Source: Scybalocola_A sp900557175
GTDB taxonomy: Bacteria > Bacillota > Clostridia > Lachnospirales > Lachnospiraceae
Assembly (NCBI GenBank): GCA_937890745.1
Contig: CALADH010000025.1
Span: 1-37,392, forward strand
Length of the DNA: 37,392 nt
Direction: 5' to 3'
Positions 8,237 to 15,769 of the stretch are shown one piece after another. The first letter of the stretch is position 1. Each line of letters begins with the position of its first letter. Both the position numbers and the translations under genes were made by a program. The notes below the pieces were generated by a model. That model had not been told where the DNA came from. It searched no databases and worked only from the letters and a program-made list of their open reading frames with translations.

Positions 8237-9418
8237 ATGAGCCAAAATGATAAAAATGAGAACTTTACAAAAAGTATCCCTGTAGGCGAGCTTGGAATTG
8301 TCGCCCTTGAAAGCTGCAGTGAACTTGGAAAGAGAGTCAACGATTATATTGTCAGCTGGCGTACACAGCGCGAAGGCGACCATATGAAATCGCTCCATTT
8401 CACAGGCTATCAGAAAGAAAATTACTTAATCGACACTAAATGTCCGAGATTCGGCAGCGGTGAAGCCAAAGGTGTGATCAATGAATCTGTCCGCGGCAAA
8501 GACCTTTATCTGCTTGTTGATGTGACAAATTACAATATTAAGTATTCTCTGTGCGGCTATGAAAACAGAATGTCACCGGATGACCATTTCAGCGATTTAA
8601 AGCGTATTATTTCAGCTGCAACAGGAAAAGCAAGACGTATCAACGTTATTATGCCGTTCCTTTATGAGAGCCGTCAGCATAAGCGTTCAAAGCGCGAATC
8701 TTTAGACTGTGCTTTAGCATTAAAAGAACTTCACGATATGGGTGTTGAGAACATTCTCACATTCGACGCTCATGATCCTCGTGTACAGAACGCGATTCCT
8801 TTAAGCGGATTTGACAATGTTCAGCCGACATACCAGTTCTTAAAAGCATTATGCAAGAGCACACCGGACATCGAGCTTGACAATGATCATCTGATGATTA
8901 TCAGCCCGGATGAAGGTGCTATGGGACGTGCCGTATACTATGCAAACGTTCTTGGCGTTGACGTTGGTATGTTCTACAAACGCCGTGATTATACAACAGT
9001 TGTCAACGGACGTAACCCGATTGTTGCCCATGAATTTCTCGGTTCTTCCGTTGAGGGCAAAGACGTACTTATCATCGACGATATGATTTCTTCCGGTGAG
9101 AGTATGTTAGATGTTGCCAAAGAATTAAAGAAACGTAAAGCAAGACGTGTCTTTGTCGCTGCAACCTTTGGTCTTTTCACAAACGGTCTTGCAGAGTTTG
9201 ACCGTTACTATGAAGAAGGCTTAATTTCCAGAGTGCTGACAACAAATGTTATTTATCAGACACCTGAATTATTAGAGCGTCCTTACTATGTCAACGTTGA
9301 CTTAAGCAAGTATATTGCCCTGCTGATTGATTCCATCAACCATGACCATTCCATCAGCGAGCTGCTTGATCCATACGAAAAGATTGACAAGCTTATCGAA
9401 AAACACAGAAATAAATAA
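8237..9418 (+). CDS. prs: Ribose-phosphate pyrophosphokinase, long clostridial form
   Basis: PRPP synthase (EC 2.7.6.1) makes phosphoribosyl pyrophosphate for nucleotide, His, Trp and cobamide synthesis. The PRPP-binding loop VLIIDDMISSGES (277-289) is clear. NESVRGKDLYLL, the arginine-rich MPFLYESRQHKRSKRES (equivalent to the RQDR loop) and FDAHDPRVQNAIP match the family fold, although the classical DLHxxQIQGFF motif is replaced. At 393 residues it is roughly 75 longer than standard Prs, with a longer N-terminus and insertions near residues 45-65 and 105-115. The ribosome binding site is CGGAGG. A terminator follows. Assignment to the PRPP synthase family is firm; activity is inferred. Confidence 0.88.
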   Translation: MSQNDKNENFTKSIPVGELGIVALESCSELGKRVNDYIVSWRTQREGDHMKSLHFTGYQKENYLIDTKCPRFGSGEAKGVINESVRGKDLYLLVDVTNYNIKYSLCGYENRMSPDDHFSDLKRIISAATGKARRINVIMPFLYESRQHKRSKRESLDCALALKELHDMGVENILTFDAHDPRVQNAIPLSGFDNVQPTYQFLKALCKSTPDIELDNDHLMIISPDEGAMGRAVYYANVLGVDVGMFYKRRDYTTVVNGRNPIVAHEFLGSSVEGKDVLIIDDMISSGESMLDVAKELKKRKARRVFVAATFGLFTNGLAEFDRYYEEGLISRVLTTNVIYQTPELLERPYYVNVDLSKYIALLIDSINHDHSISELLDPYEKIDKLIEKHRNK

Positions 9419-9458
9419 AACAAAATTATTTTTAAACCAATTTATTTTTGCATAAATT

Positions 9459-9494
9459 TTAAGCCGGCAGGGAATCTCCTTGCCGACTTTTATA
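9459..9494. terminator. Terminator between prs and the convergent glycosyltransferase gene
   Basis: Stem AGCCGGCAGGG / CCTTGCCGACT (with G-U and minor mismatches), loop AATCT, followed by TTTTAT on the plus strand and TTAAAATTT on the minus strand, so it may serve both genes. Confidence 0.75.
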
Positions 9495-9522
9495 CTACAG
9501 ACACTTGTGCCTATACACAATT

Positions 9523-10542
9523 TTAATTAAATTTGAATATCTTCTGAGCAACTCTATAAGCCTTGACAACCGTCTTTTTCGTCACCGGACCGACCGGATT
9601 GCTGATTTGTCCTCTTAAGCCCCAGCGGATATGACGGTACATCTTCGGATCATTTCGCTTAAAGCTTTCCCAAAGCTCTTTGCGCTTCTTTGTATGTTCA
9701 TCAGTGCCTCCGAGTACAAGCATCACCGAAGTCACACAACAAATCATTGCAAGATAACTTAACATATAACGTGAAAGCTTTTTATTCGGCACATCGCCCG
9801 GAAGACTGTAAGCATCAATCATAATCTTATTCACTAAAATCTGCTGGTCAATACGGCCAATCATCACCTGCTCATTGACGGACTGATCCTCGCGGCCGAT
9901 AAAGTATCTGTAAAGATCTGTATTAATATAATACAGTGTCTTCACATACGGCAGCGGTATATAAACAAAAAGATTATCCACATAAAACGTATGCTTTGGC
10001 AGTTCCAAATGACATTCTCTTAAAATCTTTGTTCTGTAAATTACAGAATGCATTAAAAGATTTTGATCCGGTCTGAACCGGCTCACTGAACTCCACCCGA
10101 AAATTTTATTTTCAGGCAGTGCATTATCATACTTTATAACGTGCTGCTTACCATCTGCCACATGCTCATATACATAGTTACATATTACCATATCCACACG
10201 TTTGCGCGCTGCCACTATATTCCTAAGCGCATTCATCACTTCCGAAAGACTTTCTTCATTAAGCCAGTCATCAGAATCGACAACCTTGTAATATCTGCCC
10301 TTCGCATTTCTAAGTCCGGCATTCACAGCCTCTCCGTGTCCGCCGTTTTCCTGATGGACTGCTCTCACAATTGACGGATAAGCCGCCGCATATTCATCGG
10401 CAATCTCCGCTGTCTTATCCGATGAGCCGTCATCAACAATAATAATCTCGGCTTCCTCGCCTGCCGGAAGTATTGAATCAATGCACTTACGCATATAGGC
10501 TTCTGAATTATAGCACGGAATTGCAAAAGTTATTAACTTCAC
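9523..10542 (-). CDS. Family 2 glycosyltransferase
   Basis: This 339-residue cytoplasmic GT-A glycosyltransferase transfers a sugar from a nucleotide sugar. The acceptor cannot be read from the sequence; wall teichoic acid or exopolysaccharide are plausible. Motifs are ITFAIPCYNSEAYMRKCIDS (4-23), IIIVDDGSSDKT (33-44), NGGHGEAVNAGLRNAKG and the metal-binding DSDDW (89-93). No membrane span is obvious. The start is GTG, with GGAGGG upstream. It appears monocistronic, with its own promoter at 10640-10668. Confidence 0.85.
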   Translation of the reverse strand: MKLITFAIPCYNSEAYMRKCIDSILPAGEEAEIIIVDDGSSDKTAEIADEYAAAYPSIVRAVHQENGGHGEAVNAGLRNAKGRYYKVVDSDDWLNEESLSEVMNALRNIVAARKRVDMVICNYVYEHVADGKQHVIKYDNALPENKIFGWSSVSRFRPDQNLLMHSVIYRTKILRECHLELPKHTFYVDNLFVYIPLPYVKTLYYINTDLYRYFIGREDQSVNEQVMIGRIDQQILVNKIMIDAYSLPGDVPNKKLSRYMLSYLAMICCVTSVMLVLGGTDEHTKKRKELWESFKRNDPKMYRHIRWGLRGQISNPVGPVTKKTVVKAYRVAQKIFKFN

Positions 10543-10639
10543 CTTTATCTTCCCTCCGCTTGTAAATAATATCGTTTTGGCACCCGGTATTTTTTCTATA
10601 CTTCAAAACACCGCTTAAAGCGCCGTATCAGTATGCCTT

Positions 10640-10668
10640 ATTATACCCCACTCATCATTTTTGTACAA
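10640..10668 (-). promoter_or_regulatory. Sigma-A promoter for the glycosyltransferase gene
   Basis: On the minus strand, TTGTAC (10663-10668), a 17-base spacer and a perfect TATAAT (10640-10645), about 100 bases upstream of the GTG start. Confidence 0.65.
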
Positions 10669-10720
10669 GTCAATTAAGCCCTTGTCCGATCATCTTTAAG
10701 AATATTTATGAATTTCTAAA

Positions 10721-11533
10721 CTATCTCTTAACCTTTGCAATAAGTGTCACGATGCATAAAACAATAATATTTACACCGACAATACTTGCACCGGTCGGCA
10801 GATTCAAAATAAAGGAAGCTATAATGCCTAAAATATAACATATAATTGAAAACATCACGGATAAAAGTACAACACTTTTAAAACTTTTAACAAGCTTTTT
10901 GGCTGTCACAGCAGGAAAGATGATAAGACTTGAAATAAGCAGGCTTCCCATCATCCGCATTCCGAGCACAACCGTCAGTGCTGTCAAAAGCGCAATCACA
11001 AACTGATAAAAACTTACATTGATACCGCTCGTCTTTGCAAATGTTTCATCGCATGTCACAAGAAACAGCCGGTTGTAAAACAACACATACATGATAATAA
11101 TAATTGCCGATAAAATAAGGCTCATCACAACATCCGTATCGCTCATCGCCAAAATGCTGCCGAACATATAATCGCTGACGTCCACATTAAAGCCGCCGGA
11201 AAGCGCCGTAATAATAACACCAAAAGAAAGCGCCCCCGTTGCGACAATACCTATCGTGACATCGCCGCCGGATTTTGTCTTCTGGCTGTAAAACATAATC
11301 AGGCAGGCTGCAATAATAACAACCGGTATAGATACGGCTAAAATCGGAAGTCCCAAAGCCACCGCCAGCGATGTTGAAGCAAACCCCACATCACCAAGGC
11401 CGTGACCAATGAGCGAATACCTTTTTAAAACAAGAATAACACCGAGCAGAGCCGCACATAGCGAAATCAATATACCAACGATAAGTGCCCTCTGAATAAA
11501 CGGATATGAAAAAATACTAATCAGCGACTGCAT
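10721..11533 (-). CDS. znuB: ABC-3 family metal permease (ZnuB-like)
   Basis: This is the integral membrane subunit of a zinc/manganese-type ABC importer. It is strongly hydrophobic with about 7-9 transmembrane helices and has the family region KRYSLIGHGLGDVGFASTSL near the first helices. I place the start at the ATG at 11533 (MQSLISIFSYP, 270 residues), because AAAGGAGG lies 9 bases upstream; a longer reading to 11563 has no such site. It overlaps the end of the ATPase gene by 17 bases, so the two are probably coupled. It is the last gene of the operon. Which metal is carried is not certain. Confidence 0.9.
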   Translation of the reverse strand: MQSLISIFSYPFIQRALIVGILISLCAALLGVILVLKRYSLIGHGLGDVGFASTSLAVALGLPILAVSIPVVIIAACLIMFYSQKTKSGGDVTIGIVATGALSFGVIITALSGGFNVDVSDYMFGSILAMSDTDVVMSLILSAIIIIMYVLFYNRLFLVTCDETFAKTSGINVSFYQFVIALLTALTVVLGMRMMGSLLISSLIIFPAVTAKKLVKSFKSVVLLSVMFSIICYILGIIASFILNLPTGASIVGVNIIVLCIVTLIAKVKR

Positions 11534-12242
11534 GATGATAGTCCTCCTTTCCGCAGGCAACATGATACTTATTGTGCCATTCTGTCACAGAGCCGTCAAA
11601 CTCCATCGTCTGATTCATAATAATGACACGGGAAGCATATGTTTCAACCTGTTCCATATCATGCGATGCCATCAGAATCGTCACTCGGCTCTTTTCATTA
11701 TATTGCCTGAGCATTTTATAAAATTCCTCTGTAATTTCCGGATCCAGCCCCGCACATGGCTCATCGAGGATTAAAAGCTTCGGTCTTCTGCAAAAAGCTC
11801 TCGCAAGCAGCACGCGCTGAAGCTGTCCGCCGGAAAGCTCACCGACACGCTTGTCTCTCATCGCCGTAATTTCAAAAGTTTCCATAGCATCATCCGCAAT
11901 TTTTTTATCCTCTTTTGTATAAAACGGAAGACGAAAATTGCGTTTTTGCGTGCCGGATAAAACAACCTCGCGGACTGTCGCCGGGAACTGTCTGTCAATC
12001 ATTGCCGTCTGCGCCATATAGGCATATTCTTCCGGTGCAATATTCATCGAAACACTGCCTTTTGTCAGCGGCACAAGCCCGACAATCGCTTTCATCAGCG
12101 TACTTTTACCTGAACCATTACTTCCAATCAGGCAGACATACTCACCCTCATGGACATCAAAACTGACATCACAGGCTGCAAAACGTTTTTCATTATCATA
12201 AGCAATTGAAACATCCTTTAATCTTAAAATTTCTTTTTCCAT
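11517..12242 (-). CDS. znuC: Metal ABC transporter ATP-binding protein (ZnuC-like)
   Basis: This is the nucleotide-binding subunit of the importer. Motifs in order are Walker A GSNGSGKST, the Q-loop region YMAQTA, the signature LSGGQLQRV, Walker B LLILDEPCAGLD and the switch histidine in MASHDMEQ. The start at 12242 (MEKEILRLKDVS) is preceded by GGAGG 6 bases upstream, whereas the ORF can be read back to 12263 without support. About 241 residues is normal. The C-terminus is His-rich (HHAVAD). It lies between the binding-protein and permease genes, overlapping the permease. Confidence 0.92.
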   Translation of the reverse strand: MEKEILRLKDVSIAYDNEKRFAACDVSFDVHEGEYVCLIGSNGSGKSTLMKAIVGLVPLTKGSVSMNIAPEEYAYMAQTAMIDRQFPATVREVVLSGTQKRNFRLPFYTKEDKKIADDAMETFEITAMRDKRVGELSGGQLQRVLLARAFCRRPKLLILDEPCAGLDPEITEEFYKMLRQYNEKSRVTILMASHDMEQVETYASRVIIMNQTMEFDGSVTEWHNKYHVACGKEDYHHAVAD

Positions 12243-12255
12243 CTCTGCCTCCGCG

Positions 12256-13215
12256 TCACACATGAAGCGCCTCTTTCAGGGCGCTCAAATTTCTCTCCAT
12301 CAAATCTATAAACGTTATACCGGCGTCAAAATCTTCTTTTGATACATTGTGCGCCGTGGAAAACTCCCGTATTTTGACACCGGTATCTTCCGCGATTGTA
12401 TGCGCTGCCCGCGCTGAGGACAATTCTTCATAAAAAACAACGTCTGTCCCATGCTCGTGAATATGGTCGATCACCCGTATCATGTCGCCCACACTCGGAT
12501 CAGCCTCCGCAGAGCATGACTGATATACCGTCTCATAATTCAGTCCGTATCGGTGAATAAAATAGCCATAGGCAAATCTTCCCGCAAAAACAACATCTTT
12601 TTCCTCAGATGCCTCTGCCGCTTCCATAAATGCCTCATCAAGCGCCTCAAGACGACTGACATAAGCTTCACAATTTTTCTCAACACTTTCCTTATCTTCA
12701 ATCTCAAGTGTCTTAGAAAGTCCTGAAACCGCTTCCACCATTGCCTCTGCATTGGACAAATCAAGCCAGTAATGTGGATCATAGCTATGTTCATGACCTT
12801 TTTCAAAAATACCATGCTCATGCTCGTGTTCGTGATCTTCTTCCTCCATCTCAAGCGTCACATATTCGGATAAATCAAGTACCGTCACAGAATCATCCAG
12901 TCCTTCAATAATTTGTGCTGCCCACGGCTCCATCTCATCACCTGTATAAATAAAGACATCCGCCTCTGATATTTTTTTCATGTCCTCCGGTGTCGGATCA
13001 TACATATGGCTTTCCATGCCCGGTTTTAAAAGCATCGTCACATCCGCCTGTTCCCCATAAAGCTGTCTCGCAAAATCATACTGCGGAAACAGCGTACATA
13101 TAATATCGGGCCGTCCGTCATCCGCATTCTCTGCCATACCGCAGCCACCAAGAAACGTCGCTGTCAAAATCCCCGCCGACAGACATACTGCCTTCAAAAA
13201 AAATTGACCTTTCAT
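12256..13215 (-). CDS. znuA: Metal-binding lipoprotein of the ABC importer (ZnuA-like)
   Basis: This is the extracellular solute-binding subunit, anchored as a lipoprotein. It has a short signal peptide ending in the lipobox LGGC (Cys at about 25). The family fold is shown by IICTLFPQYDFARQL, the metal-ligand region ESHMYDPTPEDM, a His/Glu-rich loop (HEHEHEHGIFEKGHEHS) before HYWLDLSNAE, and a late FYEELSS. The His-rich loop is typical of zinc-binding ZnuA/AdcA-type proteins, so zinc is the best guess. The ribosome binding site is AAAGGCGG. It is first in the operon, behind a strong promoter with a Fur-family-like operator. Confidence 0.9.
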   Translation of the reverse strand: MKGQFFLKAVCLSAGILTATFLGGCGMAENADDGRPDIICTLFPQYDFARQLYGEQADVTMLLKPGMESHMYDPTPEDMKKISEADVFIYTGDEMEPWAAQIIEGLDDSVTVLDLSEYVTLEMEEEDHEHEHEHGIFEKGHEHSYDPHYWLDLSNAEAMVEAVSGLSKTLEIEDKESVEKNCEAYVSRLEALDEAFMEAAEASEEKDVVFAGRFAYGYFIHRYGLNYETVYQSCSAEADPSVGDMIRVIDHIHEHGTDVVFYEELSSARAAHTIAEDTGVKIREFSTAHNVSKEDFDAGITFIDLMERNLSALKEALHV

Positions 13216-13240
13216 CGCACACCGCCTTTCATTCTCTTAT

Positions 13241-13255
13241 TGAAACTAAGTCTCA
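13241..13255. promoter_or_regulatory. Fur/Zur-family-like 7-1-7 operator
   Basis: TGAAACT-A-AGTCTCA is a 15-bp inverted repeat with one mismatch between the arms. It lies just downstream of the znuA -10 box, over the expected transcription start, as for a metal-responsive repressor of the Fur family (Zur or a relative). The regulator gene is not in the window. Confidence 0.5.
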
Positions 13256-13262
13256 TTAATGA

Positions 13263-13291
13263 ATAATACGCTTTTTGCGAAAAAAAGTCAA
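13263..13291 (-). promoter_or_regulatory. Sigma-A promoter for the metal ABC operon
   Basis: On the minus strand, TTGACT (13286-13291), 17 bases and TATTAT (13263-13268), about 48 bases upstream of the znuA ATG. Confidence 0.7.
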
Positions 13292-13326
13292 TAAAATAAT
13301 CAAGCAACTGCGCGATAGATGAAACA

Positions 13327-13385
13327 AGTGGAAGTTTGTAAGTATGCTGCAAAATGCCTACTACACACGCTGCAAACTTGTACAC
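13327..13385. repeat. Imperfect inverted repeat
   Basis: AAGTTTG and CAAACTT flank GC-richer DNA containing TGCTGC and GCTGC, with a second CAAGT/ACTTG pairing outside. It stands out from the AT-rich surroundings between znuA and the upstream operon's terminator. No function is assigned. Confidence 0.35.
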
Positions 13386-13413
13386 CGTCCTTGCGGCTGA
13401 ATTTGTTGAGATA

Positions 13414-13461
13414 GCAAAAAAACAGGTATCTAAACTTTAAAAGTAAGTACCTGTTTTTTGC
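13414..13461 (-). terminator. Rho-independent terminator of the 13.5-16.3 kb operon
   Basis: GCAAAAAACAGGTA and TACCTGTTTTTTGC form a 14-bp inverted repeat starting three bases past the stop codon of the membrane-protein gene. On the minus strand the T-run lies in the downstream arm. Confidence 0.8.
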
Positions 13462-13463
13462 TT

Positions 13464-14669
13464 CTATTTATGAACCGTATAATATTCTAACCCTAACAGG
13501 CTTTTTTTCCTGCATATTCTTTGTCTGTCTCCGATATTTGCTGACGCATATTCACTTTTTGAAACATTAAATGATTCTTCTTCTCCATTCCACGAACAGT
13601 AAAGATAATAATCCGTTGTTTTCCCGCCGCTGATATCTTTGTCGGTAATAATCGCAATGTCATGTGTCGGTGTATCGAATGTCAATAAAAAATTTACTGG
13701 AAATGTGATACAAAAAGCAATCGCAAATGCCGCAAATATCACTGATATTTTTCGTCCAATTCTCTGCGGAACAGATACTCTCGCTGATTTTATCATAAAC
13801 ACAATCACGAGAATAAGCGTTATACATGCTGTACTTTTCAAAAAATCAACGAAATCATAATTATAAAGCTTTGTCATCGTAAGATTTAATAACATTGCTA
13901 TAGCCGCCCCCATAAACGGAAGCTGGAGACACTGATTTTGTCCCTTTTTGCTGACAGTATCAACATAAATATAAGGGTAATACTTAAGATACAGCCCATA
14001 TGTAAATAAAAGAATTGCTATCAGCAAAATCATCATTACTCTGCCGCCGATTAAAAACGCTGCACCATTGGCAAATATCAAAACCCATCCTATGATTTTT
14101 AATATCTTTCTTGTATTTTTAACATTAGATTTGCGCTTTTCTCTTGACAACTTTTCAATTGTTTTATTTTCAGCAGCAGCTGATTTATAATAATAGCGTT
14201 CAAGGCCGTTCAGTGCCTCCTGATACATGGAAACATCCTTATTTTGCTCAACCAATTCCCCGAAATCTACAACCGGAATCTGTTTTTTATTCAGCATTTC
14301 AAATAAAATTTCCAAATCTGTCAGCATTTCATCCAAAGAAATAATTCTATGATACTGCCTGTCAATCAATACCCTGTCCGTTTTATTGTTCAACGGAATC
14401 AAAAGAAGACATCGTATATGATCATATTTGATATATTGCGGCTTTTTCATCAGATAATTAAATACAATCTCATCTTCCTTTACAATAATCATTTGCTTTT
14501 TATATGCCAAAATCAATATAACCCCAAGTAAAACAAAAGCTGCAAAGATAATCGAAGCAAGCAAGCTTCCCGCAAAAAATGAAAGTACAGTACACACCAA
14601 AAACACCGCAATATCGATAATCCCTATGATTTTTGCAACTTTACTAAGTCTGATTACGTGTTCATCCAT
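13464..14669 (-). CDS. Membrane protein of unknown function
   Basis: I do not recognise this 401-residue protein. An N-terminal pair of transmembrane helices (about residues 12-55) is followed by a soluble segment (about 60-185) with a bacterial-PH-like pattern (IIVKEDEIVFNYLM, then KYDHIRCLLLI). Next comes a set of helices at about 190-320 (KIIGWVLIFANGAAFLIGG and others), and finally an exported-looking C-terminal domain (YYLYCSWNGEEESFNV). The ribosome binding site is AAGGAG. Its start overlaps the stop of the hydrolase-like gene by 8 bases, so it is translated from the same operon. A terminator follows. Confidence 0.75.
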   Translation of the reverse strand: MDEHVIRLSKVAKIIGIIDIAVFLVCTVLSFFAGSLLASIIFAAFVLLGVILILAYKKQMIIVKEDEIVFNYLMKKPQYIKYDHIRCLLLIPLNNKTDRVLIDRQYHRIISLDEMLTDLEILFEMLNKKQIPVVDFGELVEQNKDVSMYQEALNGLERYYYKSAAAENKTIEKLSREKRKSNVKNTRKILKIIGWVLIFANGAAFLIGGRVMMILLIAILLFTYGLYLKYYPYIYVDTVSKKGQNQCLQLPFMGAAIAMLLNLTMTKLYNYDFVDFLKSTACITLILVIVFMIKSARVSVPQRIGRKISVIFAAFAIAFCITFPVNFLLTFDTPTHDIAIITDKDISGGKTTDYYLYCSWNGEEESFNVSKSEYASANIGDRQRICRKKSLLGLEYYTVHK

Positions 14670-15195
14670 ATTTTTTCTCCTTATTATTTTTCCAAAATTT
14701 ATAAATCAAAACAGCAAGTGTTTCAGGATTATCCTTATTCACTTCATGTGAAGAAGACTCAACAAACTCAAGCCTGCTATTTTTTATATTTTTCTTAAAT
14801 AACTTTGCACTTTTCATATTTATATTATCTTTAGCACCACATAAAACAAGCGTTTTGCACTTAATTTCACCAATCTTCTCTGAAATTTTTAAATCCTTCA
14901 TCGAATGTACCAAGGTCACAAAATCCTTTTTCTCCACGCCCATCTTTACAAATACAGACTTAGGCATTATGCAAAATATACTGCACTGCAATTGAAAAAG
15001 CAGTTTAGGTACTTTATAAGGGACACCAATTAAAATGACAGAATTGACTTTTTCCGGATATTCTTTTGAAAAATTTTTTGTTATCTCAAACAAATCCGGG
15101 CATAATACATCCATGCCTTTTGTATTTAATATTTTCTTCACACAAGTCCAGCTGCAGCTATTTTGCCCCAGACCATGTATAAGGATGTTTTTCAT
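14662..15195 (-). CDS. Alpha/beta hydrolase remnant lacking its nucleophile region
   Basis: The N-terminus (MKNILIHGLGQNSCSW, with the HG oxyanion motif) and the C-terminal half (EKVNSVILIG, LVLCGAKDNIN with the Asp, SSSHEVNKDNP with the His) match small clostridial alpha/beta hydrolases. In between, the sequence jumps from CPDLFEITKN directly to FSKEYPEKVNS. The segment that should hold the GxSxG nucleophile elbow, about 50-60 residues by comparison with the family, is absent. The reading frame is kept, but a catalytic Ser at the expected place is missing, so it is probably inactive. I use the ATG at 15195 (177 residues), with GGGGTGGTG upstream; the reading to 15210 starts at GTG. Confidence 0.75.
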   Translation of the reverse strand: MKNILIHGLGQNSCSWTCVKKILNTKGMDVLCPDLFEITKNFSKEYPEKVNSVILIGVPYKVPKLLFQLQCSIFCIMPKSVFVKMGVEKKDFVTLVHSMKDLKISEKIGEIKCKTLVLCGAKDNINMKSAKLFKKNIKNSRLEFVESSSHEVNKDNPETLAVLIYKFWKNNKEKKYG

Positions 15196-15245
15196 AAAAA
15201 ATATCACCACCCCACTCCGCCATTCTTAAAATTAAGATTTGCCAT

Positions 15246-15351
15246 TTACAGAATATCAACAACTATCTTTTTACAGACCTCACAACGATAGGCGTACACT
15301 GTCCGGGAATTATTTGCCGCCCCATTATCAAGCACAATACGGACATTTCAT
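15246..15351 (-). pseudogene. Remnant of a small zinc-ribbon protein gene (DUF6487-like)
   Basis: A strong AGAGGAG site precedes ATG at 15351 and codons for MKCPYC, then the frame ends (GCT TGA). One base out of phase, an open segment reads DNGAANNSRTVYAYRCEVCK followed by KIVVDIL and stop at 15246-15248. Together these are the two CxxC halves of a roughly 65-75-residue zinc-ribbon protein, with the middle deleted and the frame broken. It lies 13 bases after the arsC stop codon, in the same operon. Confidence 0.6.
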
Positions 15352-15364
15352 AAATACTCTCCTC

Positions 15365-15769
15365 TCAGCGCATCTGTCTCAAATCATCTCTAAGCTTCAA
15401 TATTTTAGCTTCTATTTCCCTGATTACAATTAAAAACTCTTTGTCTGATTTTCCGGTTGGATCATCCAGTCCCCAATTGTCATCAAAGGTTTTCCCGATA
15501 AACGGACATCCGACGTTACATCCCATGGAAATAGCTATATCTGCTTTAGGAATATCCCCAATCAGCTTTGAATACTGCGTTTGCTCCATGTCTATTCCGT
15601 ACAAAGCTTTCATAATACGGACCGCATCCTGATTTATTTGAGGTTTTGTTTCGGTTCCGGCAGAATAACTGTCAAATACATCGGATGCTAAATATTTTCC
15701 AAGCGCTTCCGCAATTTGGCTTCTGCATGAATTATGCACACATATAAATGCGACTTTTGGTTTATTCAT
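15365..15769 (-). CDS. arsC: Arsenate reductase of the low-molecular-weight phosphatase type (ArsC-like)
   Basis: This 134-residue cytoplasmic protein has the phosphatase P-loop CVHNSCRS (catalytic Cys10), a CNVGC pair (Cys84, Cys88) and the general-acid region LDDPTGK. The three-cysteine layout is that of thioredoxin-coupled arsenate reductases, which reduce arsenate to arsenite. The Cys84-Cys88 spacing is shorter than the seven-residue spacing (Cys82/Cys89) I recall for the S. aureus enzyme. It overlaps the DUF5714 gene by 8 bases. No arsenite pump or ArsR is present in the window, so arsenate is the family-based substrate and another thiol-redox or phosphatase role is possible. Confidence 0.8.
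   Translation of the reverse strand: MNKPKVAFICVHNSCRSQIAEALGKYLASDVFDSYSAGTETKPQINQDAVRIMKALYGIDMEQTQYSKLIGDIPKADIAISMGCNVGCPFIGKTFDDNWGLDDPTGKSDKEFLIVIREIEAKILKLRDDLRQMR

Noticed and set aside
10578..10583. TGGCAC as a sigma-54 -24 element
   Set aside because: No TTGC-like -12 element follows at the right distance, and the context is a glycosyltransferase leader with a good sigma-A promoter.
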